Shown here piece by piece: positions 11,056-22,420 of a stretch of DNA of 64,000 nt. A model generated the notes under the pieces. It worked only from the letters and a program-made list of their open reading frames with translations, searched no databases and was not told where the DNA came from. This DNA is from Leptasterias polaris (lineage: Eukaryota; Echinodermata; Asteroidea; Forcipulatida; Asteriidae): assembly GCA_037783415.1 (NCBI GenBank), contig JAZGTN010000069.1:1116001-1180000 (forward strand), in the 5' to 3' direction. Within the stretch, counting starts at the first letter, position 1. Each line of letters opens with the position of its first letter. A program made the position numbers and the translations under genes.

Positions 11056-11285
11056 AGATGAGTTGATATTTCCATGGTGATTTGTATTGTGACATTACAC
11101 TTTGCTTTAGCAATAAGATTGACACAGAAGATTAATGTAAGCTCTTCGTATAATCAGCCCCAGCTATGCACAACTTGAAATGCATGGTGAGCTAACAAAG
11201 TTTAAATTGCTAAACACTTGGGCCTAGGTTTTATCAACAAACGTGACTTCAAACTGGATTGTCAACTGTCTTCCTCAGCAGGTAT

Positions 11286-11353
11286 AATAATAAATAATAA
11301 TAAGAATAAATAAATAAATAAGTAAATAAATAATAATAATAATAATAATAATA
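11286..11353. repeat. (AAT)n/(AAAT)n microsatellite
   Basis: An AATAAT and AAATAAAT run, resuming as ATAATAATAATAAT after the CAGGCCTG element (about 11534-11550), so one microsatellite was the insertion target. Confidence 0.8.
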
Positions 11354-11533
11354 CAGGACTGGAATTACACGGAGGCCACGGAGGCCATGGCCTTCGTTGC
11401 CCTGGTCTTGGCCTTAGTGCCCTTTCAAAAGTTTCCCATAGACTTTATGATTTTCCAATACAAGTGCCCTTTGCAAAATCAAAATGGCCTTGCCCTTTCA
11501 GAGATAATTCCAGGCCTGATAATTCCAGGCCTG
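11354..11533. mobile_element. CAGGCCTGGAATT-ended MITE inserted in an AAT microsatellite
   Basis: It starts CAGGACTGGAATTACA and ends GATAATTCCAGGCCTG, with the last 15 bp tandemly doubled. The internal sequence GGCCATGGCCTTCGTTGCC and CAAAATGGCCTTGCCCTTTC recurs at 32111, 36100, 41945, 42195, 43050 and 61715. It contains no gene. Confidence 0.65.
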
Positions 11534-11693
11534 ATAATAATAATAATAATGTTTAAAAAATTTCATCAGCTTCACGTAAATTGAACTAAAGAGTTTACCC
11601 TTGTTTTACTTTAAACAAATGTTTAATCCACAATGCAAACATGTGGTGGCTATCAATTCTATCTTTCCTTTAGTACGGCAGATGACTTAAACA

Positions 11694-12430
11694 TGGAATT
11701 TGGCACACAGTCAAAATACTGATAGAATAACTAGCCATTTTCAACATACAAAAATAACCTGCCATTGCTTGAAATTTCCAGAGACAAATCTGCAATGGTC
11801 CTGTAATCATAGCAAAAAATATTTCCTATGATGTACTACTTGTATCATCAAAAGCACAATTCCTGGAAATATTTTCCGTATCTTTCCCACCATCCAAGTA
11901 TACTGTACTTTCAACAAGTTTTCTAACATCTACAATAGTTGGGAAATTAAAAAGTAAAATATTCTGTTTTTACGGAATTTGGCACACTTTCAAAATACCA
12001 GTAGAATAACAACCAGTTTTCAATATTTTAAAATGGCTGCCATTGCTCGTTATTCCATCCATATTTTTTCAACGGGACAAATCTGCGATGGCCCTATAGC
12101 CAAATATCTTTGTCATGACATACTCTGACTGTGTGCCACATATAATTCATGCTTTTATCATTAGACACAACTCCTCCTAATATTTCCCACGATCGGGGGT
12201 GTGTTTAGGCGGTCGTAACCAATAACTGTTTCAGTTGATTTGGCCATTGGTTAATCATTGGCCAATGACCAAAACAGTTCCGACTGCCAAAATGCACCTG
12301 CACTCAATGACCGAAACACTTAGTGGTTGTGACTGCTAAAAACGCACCCCTGCCCCTCCATCCTAGCATATTATACTTTCAATAAGCTTTCTAACATCTG
12401 CAATGGTTGGAAAATTAACACAAGGAATTT
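11694..12430. repeat. ~285-bp tandem duplication just 3' of SPATA22, second copy interrupted
   Basis: GGAATTTGGCACACAGTCAAA at 11694 recurs as GGAATTTGGCACACTTTCAAA at about 11976. Shared landmarks follow (TAGAATAAC, GCCATTGCT, GACAAATCTGC, AGTTTTCTAACATCTACAAT or AGCTTTCTAACATCTGCAAT). The second copy is split by the MITE at 12196-12350. Confidence 0.65.
12196..12350. mobile_element. 155-bp MITE inside the tandem duplication
   Basis: GGGGTGTGTTTAGGCGGTCG at the left mirrors GACTGCTAAAAACGCACCCC at the right. An internal TTGGCCATTGGTTAA/TTGGCCAATGACC region is also self-complementary. Confidence 0.5.
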
Positions 12431-12451
12431 GAAAGCAAAAAGTTTTTGTTC

Positions 12452-15400
12452 TTACGGTTCTTGCACCGATGCCAGTCTTTCTTTCATGACACTTTCACTG
12501 GTAATTATCAGAGTGCTCATCACTTTCTGCTCAGCCTGGGTGGCAGGACGGACGGACACACAGCGGAACAGACCGCTACGATTATCTAAACTACCCATAC
12601 AGCGAAGCCATTGATCTTTAGTTAGCTTGACCAAAGGGCGATCCTCGAAGGAGGGAAAATAATTTGAAAATAAATGTTAAATTTGTTTGTTAATTTTATT
12701 TCCATTCATACATTCATACACTGATTGGTGAATCCAAACTAATCAATACATGGTAATACAACATGTCTTTTAATAGTTTTGAAAATAAATTATATAATAT
12801 AATAACAACAGTATGAATGGAGGTGACATCCTGAGAAGGACTGGCCCTCTCTGTAGTAGGAGCACCGTGTTTTGCATACTTTTTTTCACGAATTAATTTA
12901 ATGATTTTTTCAATTGTGCTTAATATTTCAAAGAGCATATAGGGCATACTTGGTATAAAAAGTCACCATAACTTCATCCATAACCTTTCATCTTCTAAAA
13001 TGCTGCAAACTCTAAGAACTTTTTGTATGATTTAAGAGCACTGAACATGTTTGGTAATTATCAAAGACCAGTATTGTCACTCGGTGTATCCCAACATATG
13101 CATAAAATAACAAACCTGTGAACATTTGGGCAGAATCGGTCATCGAAGTTGCAAGAAAATAAAGAAAGAAAAAACACCCTTGTTGCACAATTTTGTGTGC
13201 TTTCAGATGCTAATAAAAGGCTTCATGCATGAAGTCTTTTATTATTTTAGTGAGAAGTTACCTTTATACTATCAACAGCTCTCCATTGCTCGTTACCAAG
13301 TAAGTTTTTATTCTATTATTTTGAGTAATTACCAATCGTGTTCTCTTAATTTTCTTATTCCACTTATTTCTCTTAATGCATCTGATGAAGTAGTTGTTGC
13401 TACAAAGCTCATGCAGTTTTTTAATGTTATTAGTTTGTCATTAAGTGCTACCACTATCTTCATTGATTTATCTACCAGACTAACATGGCCATTTTATTAT
13501 TTTCTCTTATTCCACTGTACATTAAAAAAACAGTTATAACCAAATATGCATTAAACATGTACACTGCAAACAAATACTCACTGTTTCGTAGAAAATGCAC
13601 TTCAGTGTCTGGTCTTGGTCTTTCAGAGTAAACTTTTTGGCAAGGCCATTGATATCAGAAGACATTGCTGACGTCATTTTACCTGTGCCATCAAGAAAAA
13701 TGAAATAAAGTTGTTAGTAAAAATGTCTGACAAGTACTTAATTTATTAGTAAATCCAGAAATCAACAACATGTTTAGACCAATGATAACTGATGACACAG
13801 CTGAAGTAATTTTATGGATTGGAAAAATTGAACAAAATCTTATTTCTGGAAAGTAAGATAACAGCGCTTCCCAGGTTGTATCGTAAACTTGGTTGTGATT
13901 CCTGGCTATATGGCAGTTACAGGTTGAATGGCTTCTGACTGGAACCCCAGAACAAAGATATTGACAAAATAGGGAGACCACCAGCATTAGGGCAAGATAG
14001 CTCAGTTGGAAGAGCGCTGGATGTTAATCTGCCCGGAGGTTGCAGGTACAAATCCCACACTGGTAAATGTTTTTGTTCAACCCAAATTTTTTATTAACAT
14101 AACTAATGCCTAGGAGACAGGCTACTGACTGACCGTAGACCTCAAAGATCAAGACTCCAGCCTTGTCCGTGTGTTTACTCCAATTTCTGACATGGGCAAT
14201 GGATGCAGTCAAGACTTTAATGGAGCGATCATCGACACCAAACCCACCCTGTTGATTCGTCAGAGAAAACTTTCTATCCACCTGGAAGAAGAAAAAAAAT
14301 TGACTCAATTTAATCAACAAAAATCTTGATCAGAATTACTCAATTCGAAGATTCTTTTACAGAAAAGAAATGGGAATTTAATGTTGTTTTCTTTTGCAAA
14401 GTTATTGCAATTTGGTGTAAAGATAGTAGATTCTACAATTTCAATTTTTGTTTGTAACCGATTAAAGGGGCACTTTTCAGCCTATGGGTGGAAAGATACT
14501 TTAAAAGTAGAATACAGTGATTCAAATAATTATCCCCAAAAGTGTTTGGTTTTTGTTTAATTTCATGATGGAACACAGTCCGCCATTTTGTAGGACCAAA
14601 TTTTCGACTTCGCAAAATGGCAGACCGTATCTTCTGCTGGTTGAGTTTCCAGAGGAAAACTTACTGTTTCTTTATAACTGCACACTAATAATAACACACT
14701 GTAGATGATTTTTGTGAATGAACAACTCTTAAAAAGGATCAGCAGTAATTCCAAATGGCAAAATTGTACACAATTGTACAAAATTGTACACAATGCCCTT
14801 CTAATTACCTTATCTTTAAGCCTTGGAAGGCTAGGCGGGGCACTCTGATGAGTAGGACCTACATTTGGTGGAGGCCTGTTGCTGTTTTGATGAGGAGGCC
14901 AATGGGATGGGGGCGGAGGATCCCTACCTACAGGGAAATGGGGTTGCTGCTGATGAATGGGGTAATCTTGATTGTTGTTGGGCTGCTTGGACAAATCTCT
15001 GCCAAACTGTGGCATGGCCATCATCTGGGTGGGGTATCTGTACAAATGAGCAGGTCCAGTCCAATAAGGTTTGCATTCTGGATGCAACATTGAGTAAATA
15101 ATACATGTATTTGCAGTTAATTTCAGCTTAAGAAAAAACAGCATTTGAAGACTCTTATATAGGTGGTCAGGTTGGTGTAGAGGTAACTTCCACCTCTAAG
15201 ACCCCGGTTCGATTGGGTTTTCAGTTCCTGGGTTTTCCTTGGAATAAATCTCTGCCGGGGGTTTTCCTCCCTCATCTAAAACTGAAACTTCCTTCCTTGT
15301 CTTCTCTCCATTGGGTTCTTGGCAAAAAAGTTGATTGAATTTGATTGTGAAACAAGTGTAAGTAAGTGCTGTTAAAATTCGTTATCACACAAGAGTGAAA

Positions 15401-18397
15401 GGCCTATAGCATGTCTGATCCCATATTTAACTTAGCATTCATCCTCATGGTCCAGTGTTTTTTTTGAGCCCTCATGCAATGTTGTTGCGTTTTGAAATAA
15501 AAAAGTGAGTAAACAAATAATAAAGTAACACTTTAAAGTAACACTTAAAAACAAATGTGCAGTGAGAGAGTTTCTTACCTGGTGGGCATGGGTCCTTGAT
15601 CCTCATTTACCCCAGCCCACTTCTGCCAGCTACTGTTGATTCCTGGAGGTTGTCGTGGGGCTGGATTTGCTGGAGGAACCCCTTCAAAATCATAACTGGG
15701 GGCAAAAGGGGAGGGGACGATCCATGGACTCTGTGGTAGAGGGGGCATTGAGTTCCCTTGGAAGCTGGATTGAAAGAAAGCTAAAAGGAAATACACAATG
15801 TTTTCATTTTTAATAGGACAATAATAATTATCTTATCAAAAGGAACCCATGATACACAAAAAGAAAACACTAGTTAACTTACACGTTCCATTTGGCTATA
15901 TCGCTCCATTTGGCTAATGTTCAGCTTTCTTTTTTATTTTTTATTTAAAAGAAAATAGTGACAATGTTTCATTCTTAATAATACCATAATTGTAATATCC
16001 TTCCAATAAAATATGTAATACATAGCTGGCCAAAGCTTCTTTTACTTATAACAAACTTTGCTAGCAAAAATACTGATTTTGTATCAGTCTTGCAGTTAAT
16101 GTTTCTGCTATTTGAATTTTGAACCTAGCTATTCGATTGCCTCCCCTAACAAACATTCTATGCCCCCCCCCCTTTCAGAGTCTGACATCGCTTCTGGCAA
16201 AGGCTCATGGCTGGGGTTTGAGAACGGACAGATGTAGTAACTTCAAGGAAAGATCTGAGGGTAGGATCAACAAATAACAAATAATGCAGAATTGTTTTCT
16301 CATTAATTAGCAACCTGAATTGTTGTTGTTTGGATTCTCGTTCCACGATGGCCTGGATTGGGTGTTGGTGAAGCTCTGTTGCCGTGGTTGATTCTGATTA
16401 TTGTTGGCATGACGAGGTTGTTTAGCTGGGCCACTGTTTGAGGATGATGATGAACCAAAACATCCTGATTACAAAATCAAAACATTGAATAAGTTTTTGG
16501 CAAATGAAAGGATTCTTGGGACTACATTTTTACAGAATTCTGGTTGAGACATTGTAAAATGTTAATCTTAATTTCATAGGTTAATGTGTATTACTGTGCG
16601 AAGATAATTGGGATTTGTTCATGCACTAAGGCTTCACAACTTAAAATTCAACCCTAGGTCAAAAACATGATTGTAATCAATCTAAACATAAAACATCAGT
16701 AGGCCCCTAATGACAAATGAAACCAACTATTTCTTAATTTTTTTCAGAAAATGTATAGATTTAAGATAAACTAAACAATTTATGAACAATTTATAATTTT
16801 AAATCAGAAAATAATTAATCATTAGGCCTACCAATCTCCCATTCTGAGAAATATATTTCCAACCTAAATACTGTCAAAGTCAAGAAAAAAAAGCATTCAA
16901 ACTCACAACCATTGCTCTTACTTGATTATTTTGATTACAAAATAAAGCATCATGTGAATGAGACCAAACAAACTATTCTCCACTGTTTACACAGAAACAT
17001 GACCATAAAAGAAAGTTTCTGGCACAGGTGGGTTCTCTGGTATGCTTAATAAATTAAAAACTAGTGGTAGGAAACACTGGCATATAGGTGGGTGGGTTCT
17101 CTGGTATGCGTATTCAAAACTAGTAGATGAAAAACACTTCACTCTTCAAAAATCCTAATTATGTACATTTGTATGCACTTCCCCTACCTAGAAATAAACT
17201 AAAGTGAAAATATAAATGTAAACAAAATAAGATTGAATTTTACCCTGGTATCTTGCATTGCCACTATTCTCATTATTTGGATGTGCGATCAGGGCTTGGT
17301 GAGACCGCTTCTTCGAGCTGAATGTGGGTGTTATTTTCTCTTTTAAAAAGATGAAAATGAAATTTGTAACTCACGACAAAAACTTGTTAGATCAATATTT
17401 ACATAGAAATAAGTCTATGTTCAAACGATTCTAACATTTTGTCAGTTGCAACAAGGAGTTTGTTTGCATCTATAGGAAATATATATGGAAAGTTTATGAT
17501 TGATCGAAAGTTTCTCTAGATATTATTTACAACAATGGTGACAATAGAGGGCGCCATTTATTGGCTCTTGTTATGTGCATAGTGGATTTTGGCCTAAATT
17601 TATTTTCTTAAAAACTAACCATAGACTCGTGTTCAGTTTGTGGGGAAATTTGTGGTTTTAAATTATGCATAAAATGTAAAGTTCAGTAACTTTATTGTAT
17701 CCATGGTTTTGTTTGTTTTGAGCTATACAACCAAGAATCGAGATGTACTGACTGGGAGTGTTGTTAGCAAGACCACAGCACACAAGGCTTTCTTGTATTT
17801 AGCTCAAAATACATACTGGATTAGGTACAAGACCATAATTAAAATGAAAGAAAAAAAGAAGAATGCGAACACAATTGAATTGTTTGAATTTGAAAAAGCA
17901 TTCAAGACAACTGCTAAAAGAGGAGATTTATGACTGTTATGTCATGTGTAACTGTAACAACAGTATTCCTCAATCTAAATCAAAATAATTATTTATCAGG
18001 CTGAAACTTGAAAGAAAGTCAACATTTGAACCAAAACATAATGAGCGATGGATTTGTTCGGTCTTAGTTTACTGGCCTGATGCTAAAACCATTGGCCTCG
18101 GGCCTGCAGTCCAGTGTAAAATTCGAGTTTTGCATACATGCAGTTTTAAAATCATAACTTTATAAATTCTTATAAAAAAGACACTTAGACCATGCTTAGA
18201 CTCAGTTAGACAGCTTTCTATACTACTCCAGAAGACCTTTTGTGTTTTTGGGCTAAACATGCTAAAGTAATCCCAAAATTCAAGCCCAGTGTTAGTGTTA
18301 GGCCCAGTAAAAAGAAGGACAAACATTCACACTTCTTTAACAATGTTGCAAGACATATTTTCTTCACAAACTTGACATACTTACTTTGGTTTTGCAT
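12452..18397 (-). CDS. SPATA22: SPATA22 orthologue, meiotic recombination factor (8 coding exons)
   Basis: Exons: 18397-18385, 17339-17244, 16464-16315, 15780-15579, 15037-14809, 14281-14134, 13682-13582, 12643-12452; every junction keeps phase and the total is 376 aa, close to human SPATA22 (363). The N terminus reads MQNQKKITPTFSSKKR, like the KKRNRQ start of vertebrate proteins. The middle is Asn/Gln/Pro-rich and disordered. The C-terminal OB-like domain has RSIKVLTASIAHVRNWSKH, VLIFEVYG, LKCIFYETDRPL, and LFRCVSVRPATQAEQK, and ends within a residue or so of the human C terminus. In mammals SPATA22 binds MEIOB and RPA on single-stranded DNA during meiotic double-strand-break repair. Exon 1 codes for only four residues plus one base; the 17340 acceptor (TTTTTAAAAG) is weak. 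Introns hold SINEs (13850, 15158) and a MITE (13034). Confidence 0.9.
13034..13348 (-). mobile_element. TA-type MITE, reverse copy, in SPATA22 intron 7
   Basis: It is the reverse complement of the element at 30463-30823: AGCACTGAACATGTTTGGTAA at its left, TAATAAAAGGCTTCATGCATG in place of the CTTCTGGCCAGAAG hairpin, CTCCATTGCTCGTTACCAAG, and GAGTAATTACCAATCGTGTT at its right. Confidence 0.65.
13850..14075 (+). repeat. Composite tRNA-like SINE in SPATA22 intron 6
   Basis: The leader TTCCCAGGTTGTATCGTAAA...TGGCTTCTGACTGGAACCCC, then ATATTGACAAAATAGGGAGA, then a tRNA-like body with A-box-like TAGCTCAGTTGGAAGAGCGC and B-box-like AGGTACAAATCCC, then TTTTTGTTCAACCC. The same order recurs at 23440, 23700, 36290 and 55700-55990. 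Repetition and flanks show a SINE rather than a functional tRNA gene. Confidence 0.65.
15158..15330 (+). repeat. tRNA-derived SINE in SPATA22 intron 4
   Basis: GGTGGTCAGGTTGGTGTAGA contains an A-box-like block and CCCCGGTTCGATTGGG a B-box-like block about 35 bp later. A TTCCTGGGTTTTCCTTGG tail and an open-ended CTTCCTTCCTTGTCTTCTC run follow. Confidence 0.5.
16465..17243. other. SPATA22 intron 2, AT-rich with a short direct repeat
   Basis: Between exons 2 and 3. The phrase GTGGGTTCTCTGGTATGC appears twice (about 17028 and 17093), each followed by AAAACTAGT. Otherwise I see no feature. Confidence 0.5.
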
Positions 18398-18475
18398 TGT
18401 TATTATGAACAAGGCAGTCCTCTCCGTGAGGGGTTGTAAACTTTAGTCAGAAATGTTAACGTCAGCAAACGTCTC

Positions 18476-19134
18476 CTGAAAAGATAAAATGTATATTAAA
18501 TTTAAAGATAGATAAAATGTAAAATACATTAACTCAAAAATCTTCAATTCATAACTTACGTTCAATAAACATACATGTACTTTACGAGCCAATTTTATAA
18601 AAGCAAAGTTTTGGCAGAATCTTTTTCGGGAGCTCTAAATAAAATAAAGTTCTTTCACCGGCCGGGCAAATCATTCGGAAATGAAATGAAAGTCGTCTGC
18701 TGCAGTGCTAGTTGTCAACAAATGTCAGCAGAAAGTTTGAAACGCACGGAAAACACACACTGAGAAAATAATACAACAATAACAAAATTCTTTAATCGAC
18801 CATAATAAGAAATGTCAGAAAAGGTACCTTTTATGTGTCCATATGAAGTAGTGTGCTACAATTACAAATAATTTATTGTTAATTTAGAAATCTGTAAATC
18901 TTTCACGCACGCCACACACACCGACTGAACTTTTTCTAACAAAAAGTAAGGTCATCAAGAGAGGGCGCTATGTAAACCAACCGCGCGCGCGCGCCCAGCC
19001 ATCTGAGCTCTCTCCCGATCCCATCATCAGCATCATCCATCTCACACACAAAATACACAGCACGAATACACAGTGCAATGAGTAGCTGACTAATCATTGC
19101 GGTTGATCGGGGTTTGTCATGAAGATCTAAGATC
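18476..19134. promoter_or_regulatory. Putative divergent promoter between SPATA22 and CLIP
   Basis: Upstream of the SPATA22 5' untranslated exon (minus, acceptor TTTTCAG next to 18475; a GAACGTAAGTT donor near 18561 suggests a short upstream intron). The block 18955-19010 is the only CpG-dense spot nearby (AGAGGGCGCTATG, then a CGCGCGCGCGCGCC run). A strong plus-strand donor follows at 19201. Head-to-head arrangement is inferred from this layout; no TATA box is convincing. Confidence 0.35.
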
Positions 19135-19200
19135 GTCAAGATATTTTCCTACTGTTGGAGACAACAAATATATCCAGCATATACCAGATTTTGATACTTG
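19135..19200 (+). other. Possible 5' non-coding first exon (CLIP)
   Basis: The sequence ends GATACTTG followed by GTAAGTACTT, a near-perfect splice donor at 19201. No long frame crosses it, so it would be untranslated. The next good plus-strand acceptor with a real coding exon is at 45771, implying an intron of about 26.6 kb. The link is inference and the exon's 5' end is arbitrary. Confidence 0.35.
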
Positions 19201-21548
19201 GTAAGTACTTCTCCAAACTATGTTCGCATCTATGAAGCATTGTTGTTGTGACTGTTGTTTAGTGAAATTGTCATCGAGAAAATAACAAGCAAGGTGATGT
19301 CATCATTTCGGCAGCTTGGACACGTCCTTCATTGGAATTCGTATGCAAGCACCGCCGTCCGTGTGGCAGCCTCAAATGATCAGCTAGTCATATGACACCA
19401 CAGGTGACTAGATCATCCACTGGATTTATTTATTCATTGGTGTACATGTAGCCATCTTGAGTATAAACTTGTTTGATAATATTATGTTTACGTTCGATGA
19501 CTTTATGCGTTGCGCTGAAATTACATCTGCTTCAGAAATGAGAAAGGAGGCGGTTCGTCGTGTTTGCCCCCGAAAATGCTCCAACCATGGAGGTAGAAAT
19601 AGAACTCCAACCAAGTCAGAGACTGGCCTACTACTACCTAGTCAGGACAGCTTAGAGTTTTTTAATTTTAGACTGGCCGTGGCAGTTTTTGCTAGAGGGA
19701 GCGATCGGCATTAACGTGTTCTTTCATTTCTGTCGGATGGTGATCCTAATCCCGATCTAATCGAAATCTGATGTCGATGAGTGATGATTATAATTTATAT
19801 AAACAAATAACAAAGTGGCAGTCATTTCTTATTATATACTATATAGATGCTGACAAATGCATCAACAAAATCCTATAAATACACTGCCAGTATTAGTACT
19901 AACTAGTAGTAGACATTCAATGGAGAAAGTTATTCACAAAAAGAACAAGTACAAGGTTTGAAATGCTAGTCCTCCGCATTTGATGTATCCCCGGCCATTA
20001 TGCAACACGCTGCATTTGAACATTTCCTCTGTACATTATGTAGGCCTACATCATATGTAGCATGATAACAGGTGAAGTAGTCGCGATGCCAGTAATTGTA
20101 AAATTAGTTTAGAGCTGGTCCCTGACTACTGTAGTTACGATAATCGTAACCCTTGATCCTCCTGACGTTCATAGACTGGAGGAAGGAGTGTGACCAATGA
20201 GCTATGGTTTCCCAACTATAGTCTCTGACCAGAGGACCTGGGTTTAGGATCATTACTTTTTTTAAAGCATTTTCTTATTTACTCACAAAATTGAACATAA
20301 TTATAATTATTATAAGTATGTGATAGCCATCCGGATCGTTAAACATCATGATCAGCAAATTATATAATTGTACATAAACTGTTTGTACAGTATATGTCAA
20401 GGTTTGCCCTTAACTTTTTCAGTATCTAGCCAGCCGGACCAGTCAAAATTGTATATAAAATAGGAGTTCTTTTTAACATTGTGTAGCCAGCTGAACCACT
20501 TACAATTTTGACTCGCCATCAGTTGTTTTAATTGCATTGTGCCAGCGGACCAAGGGAGAATGCTGAATGTGTCATTGAAAAATCTAAGAATTTTTTTTCA
20601 AGCACATCAGTATTGTATGCGTTCTGCATACACGTAGTGCAGCATTAGAAGTGTAGTTCAAGTCTAATGCACACAAAAATGTCTTCTGAACAGCGCATTC
20701 TCAGTGTACACTGTGTGCAATAATGGAGCTGTCATTGTCAAAGTGCACAAATCGTCCTCTTTTTGCTAAAAATAGTTTGTGGTTGAAGAAGCATAAAATT
20801 TATGATTGATTGACCAACCATACAACATGAGTCATCCACTTAAATTAATTCGGTTTAAAGACCAGTAAATTTTTAGAAGAGACCAGCTGGGTTTGAATAG
20901 AATTTATTTTTTGTTCACAAGGCTCTACAGATTTTTAGACAAAAAAACATACTCGGGTACATGGTGTTTCGTCATAAAGGTTGTCTTATTTTTGACCACT
21001 TCATATTGGTTGATGTATTTTCTGCCGAACCTTTCTGAACTGGGTTATGGAAGACATATTTTGGTGTCTGGAACAATTTTGGAGTGAGCCGTCTATTTTT
21101 TGTGGTCAGTCGGACACCTGGACATCGTGTAGCGTGCACAGGCATGACACCTACATGTACCATGTCTACCCTGCTATGCTTCATTTCACTGTACAAAGAG
21201 AGAGGGACAGGAGGTACTGGAATCCATGCCCATAATCTCCCTTTGTCGTGGTTATTGTGTAACTCGGATTCTACATTTTGTAGACCTTTGTAAAGTAAAC
21301 CTACATTTACACTCCCACAGTAGGTCTGAAATTTTCGGATTATGCAAATGTGGCTTACAAGAATGGAAAGGCTGCCACCATTGTTAATCATTGTATTTGG
21401 CTCAATCGGCTTGGTAAGTCTGAGAGCATTTTGAGATTCCAACATCTTAAATATTCTGGGGTAGGGAGCTGAATGCCATAGTGCTGACTACCTTACGTAC
21501 TCTCGATAGGTATGTGTTCTTTGGTACAAAATTTCCGTAGTATGCCCA
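19201..21548. other. Putative CLIP intron 1, first part
   Basis: No gene recognised. The stretch 20420-20560 (AGCCAGCCGGACCAGTC, AGCCAGCTGAACCACTT) resembles a decayed dispersed repeat also seen near 56340-56470. Short open frames at 19426-19714 and 20893-21445 lack recognisable domains. Confidence 0.4.
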
Positions 21549-21716
21549 TAGGCCATGGGGCATAGGGCTAAAATGTGCTCAATTTGACAATTTCGTGCAA
21601 CAACGAAGGGGATTACTTAAAATTGCTATAGATGGGTTGGGAATGTGCTCCTGAACAAGAAAAACCATGTGCCCAGACACCGAGGGTGCTCATTAATTTT
21701 TAACACGCACTTTTTA

Positions 21717-21787
21717 AAATGCAAGTAACATCAACTACACGTTACGCTAACTTGATAAAAATGCAAGTAACATCAACTACACGTTAC
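21717..21787. repeat. 42-bp-period direct duplication
   Basis: AATGCAAGTAACATCAACTA plus CACGTTAC occurs twice, starting at about 21718 and 21760, inside the left part of the DNA transposon. Confidence 0.7.
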
Positions 21788-21975
21788 TGCTTTTTCTTTT
21801 ATTTCTGGAAAGTTGGAGGAGTAAAGTGAAAAAATTGATGGTAGTATTGTTTCTAGACAACCTTTTTACTGAGATACACCAATAAACATGAAATTTTTGA
21901 ATCTAGATAGTCATAGAGATAAGTTGAAGATGCATCGGTCCGCCACAGCTGAAACACATGTTGTGCCGCAAATTT

Positions 21976-22417
21976 GTATTATTTTTTTTTTTTTTTTTTA
22001 AACCTCACTCAAGCGAACAAGAAGCTAATAGTAATAAACTACAGCTAGAGTTCATAAGTTCTGAGCAGGGGGCATGTTCATAAGGATATTATGAATCCTG
22101 GACTTGAAAGACTGGGCTGATTGGGCTACAACGACAGAAGCAGGTAGTGAGTTCCAAAGCCTGGTACAGGATGATATAGAGGATCTCTGATGTTGAGACG
22201 TGCGTGATTTGGGGATGATGACAGTATCTTGATGTTGTGTACATGATTGCCTAGTAAAGCGGCGTGCTGTTTTTAGAGGAAGTTTGAGACTTTCAAGTGG
22301 ATGGGGTAAAAGAGAGCACTGAATTTTTTCGAAAACTGTTAGGCCAGCTACTCGTCTTCGGTGGCTAAGGGGTTGGATACCGAGCTCTGCATGAAGATTT
22401 GGTGGAATGGAAACCAA
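21976..22417 (-). pseudogene. 5'-truncated non-LTR retrotransposon (RT C-terminus)
   Basis: The minus frame over 22417-22052 reads LGIQPLSHRRRVAGLTVFEK, then SSCTRLWNSLPASVV and AQSFKSRIHNIL. This is the typical C-terminal tail of LINE reverse-transcriptase polyproteins. It stops at 22052. A run of T at 21977-22000 (A on the element strand) marks a poly(A)-like 3' end. It is nested in the 5.27 kb transposon. Confidence 0.75.
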
Positions 22418-22420
22418 TTT

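Larger units (their letters stand above)
10628..11160. repeat. Foldback repeat split by a nested insertion
   Basis: One half (10628-10790) contains ATTTCACAAAGCAATAAGATT, GTGATTTGTATTGTGACATC and CTCTTTGTGAAATTGGCCCC. A second related half resumes at 11055 (AAGATGAGTTG, then GTGATTTGTATTGTGACATT). The 195-bp element at 10861-11055 interrupts it. This AAATTGGGCCC-type repeat recurs at 31300, 32580, 35725, 54661, 57395, 58640 and 62386. Confidence 0.55.

Noticed and set aside
14755..15101. Plus-strand open frames opposite SPATA22 exon 5
   Set aside because: Antisense shadows of a Pro/Gln-rich exon supported by phase-consistent splicing.
19426..19714. Overlapping open frames near the CLIP 5' side
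   Set aside because: No domain, no matching splice context, and neither strand shows codon structure I can support.
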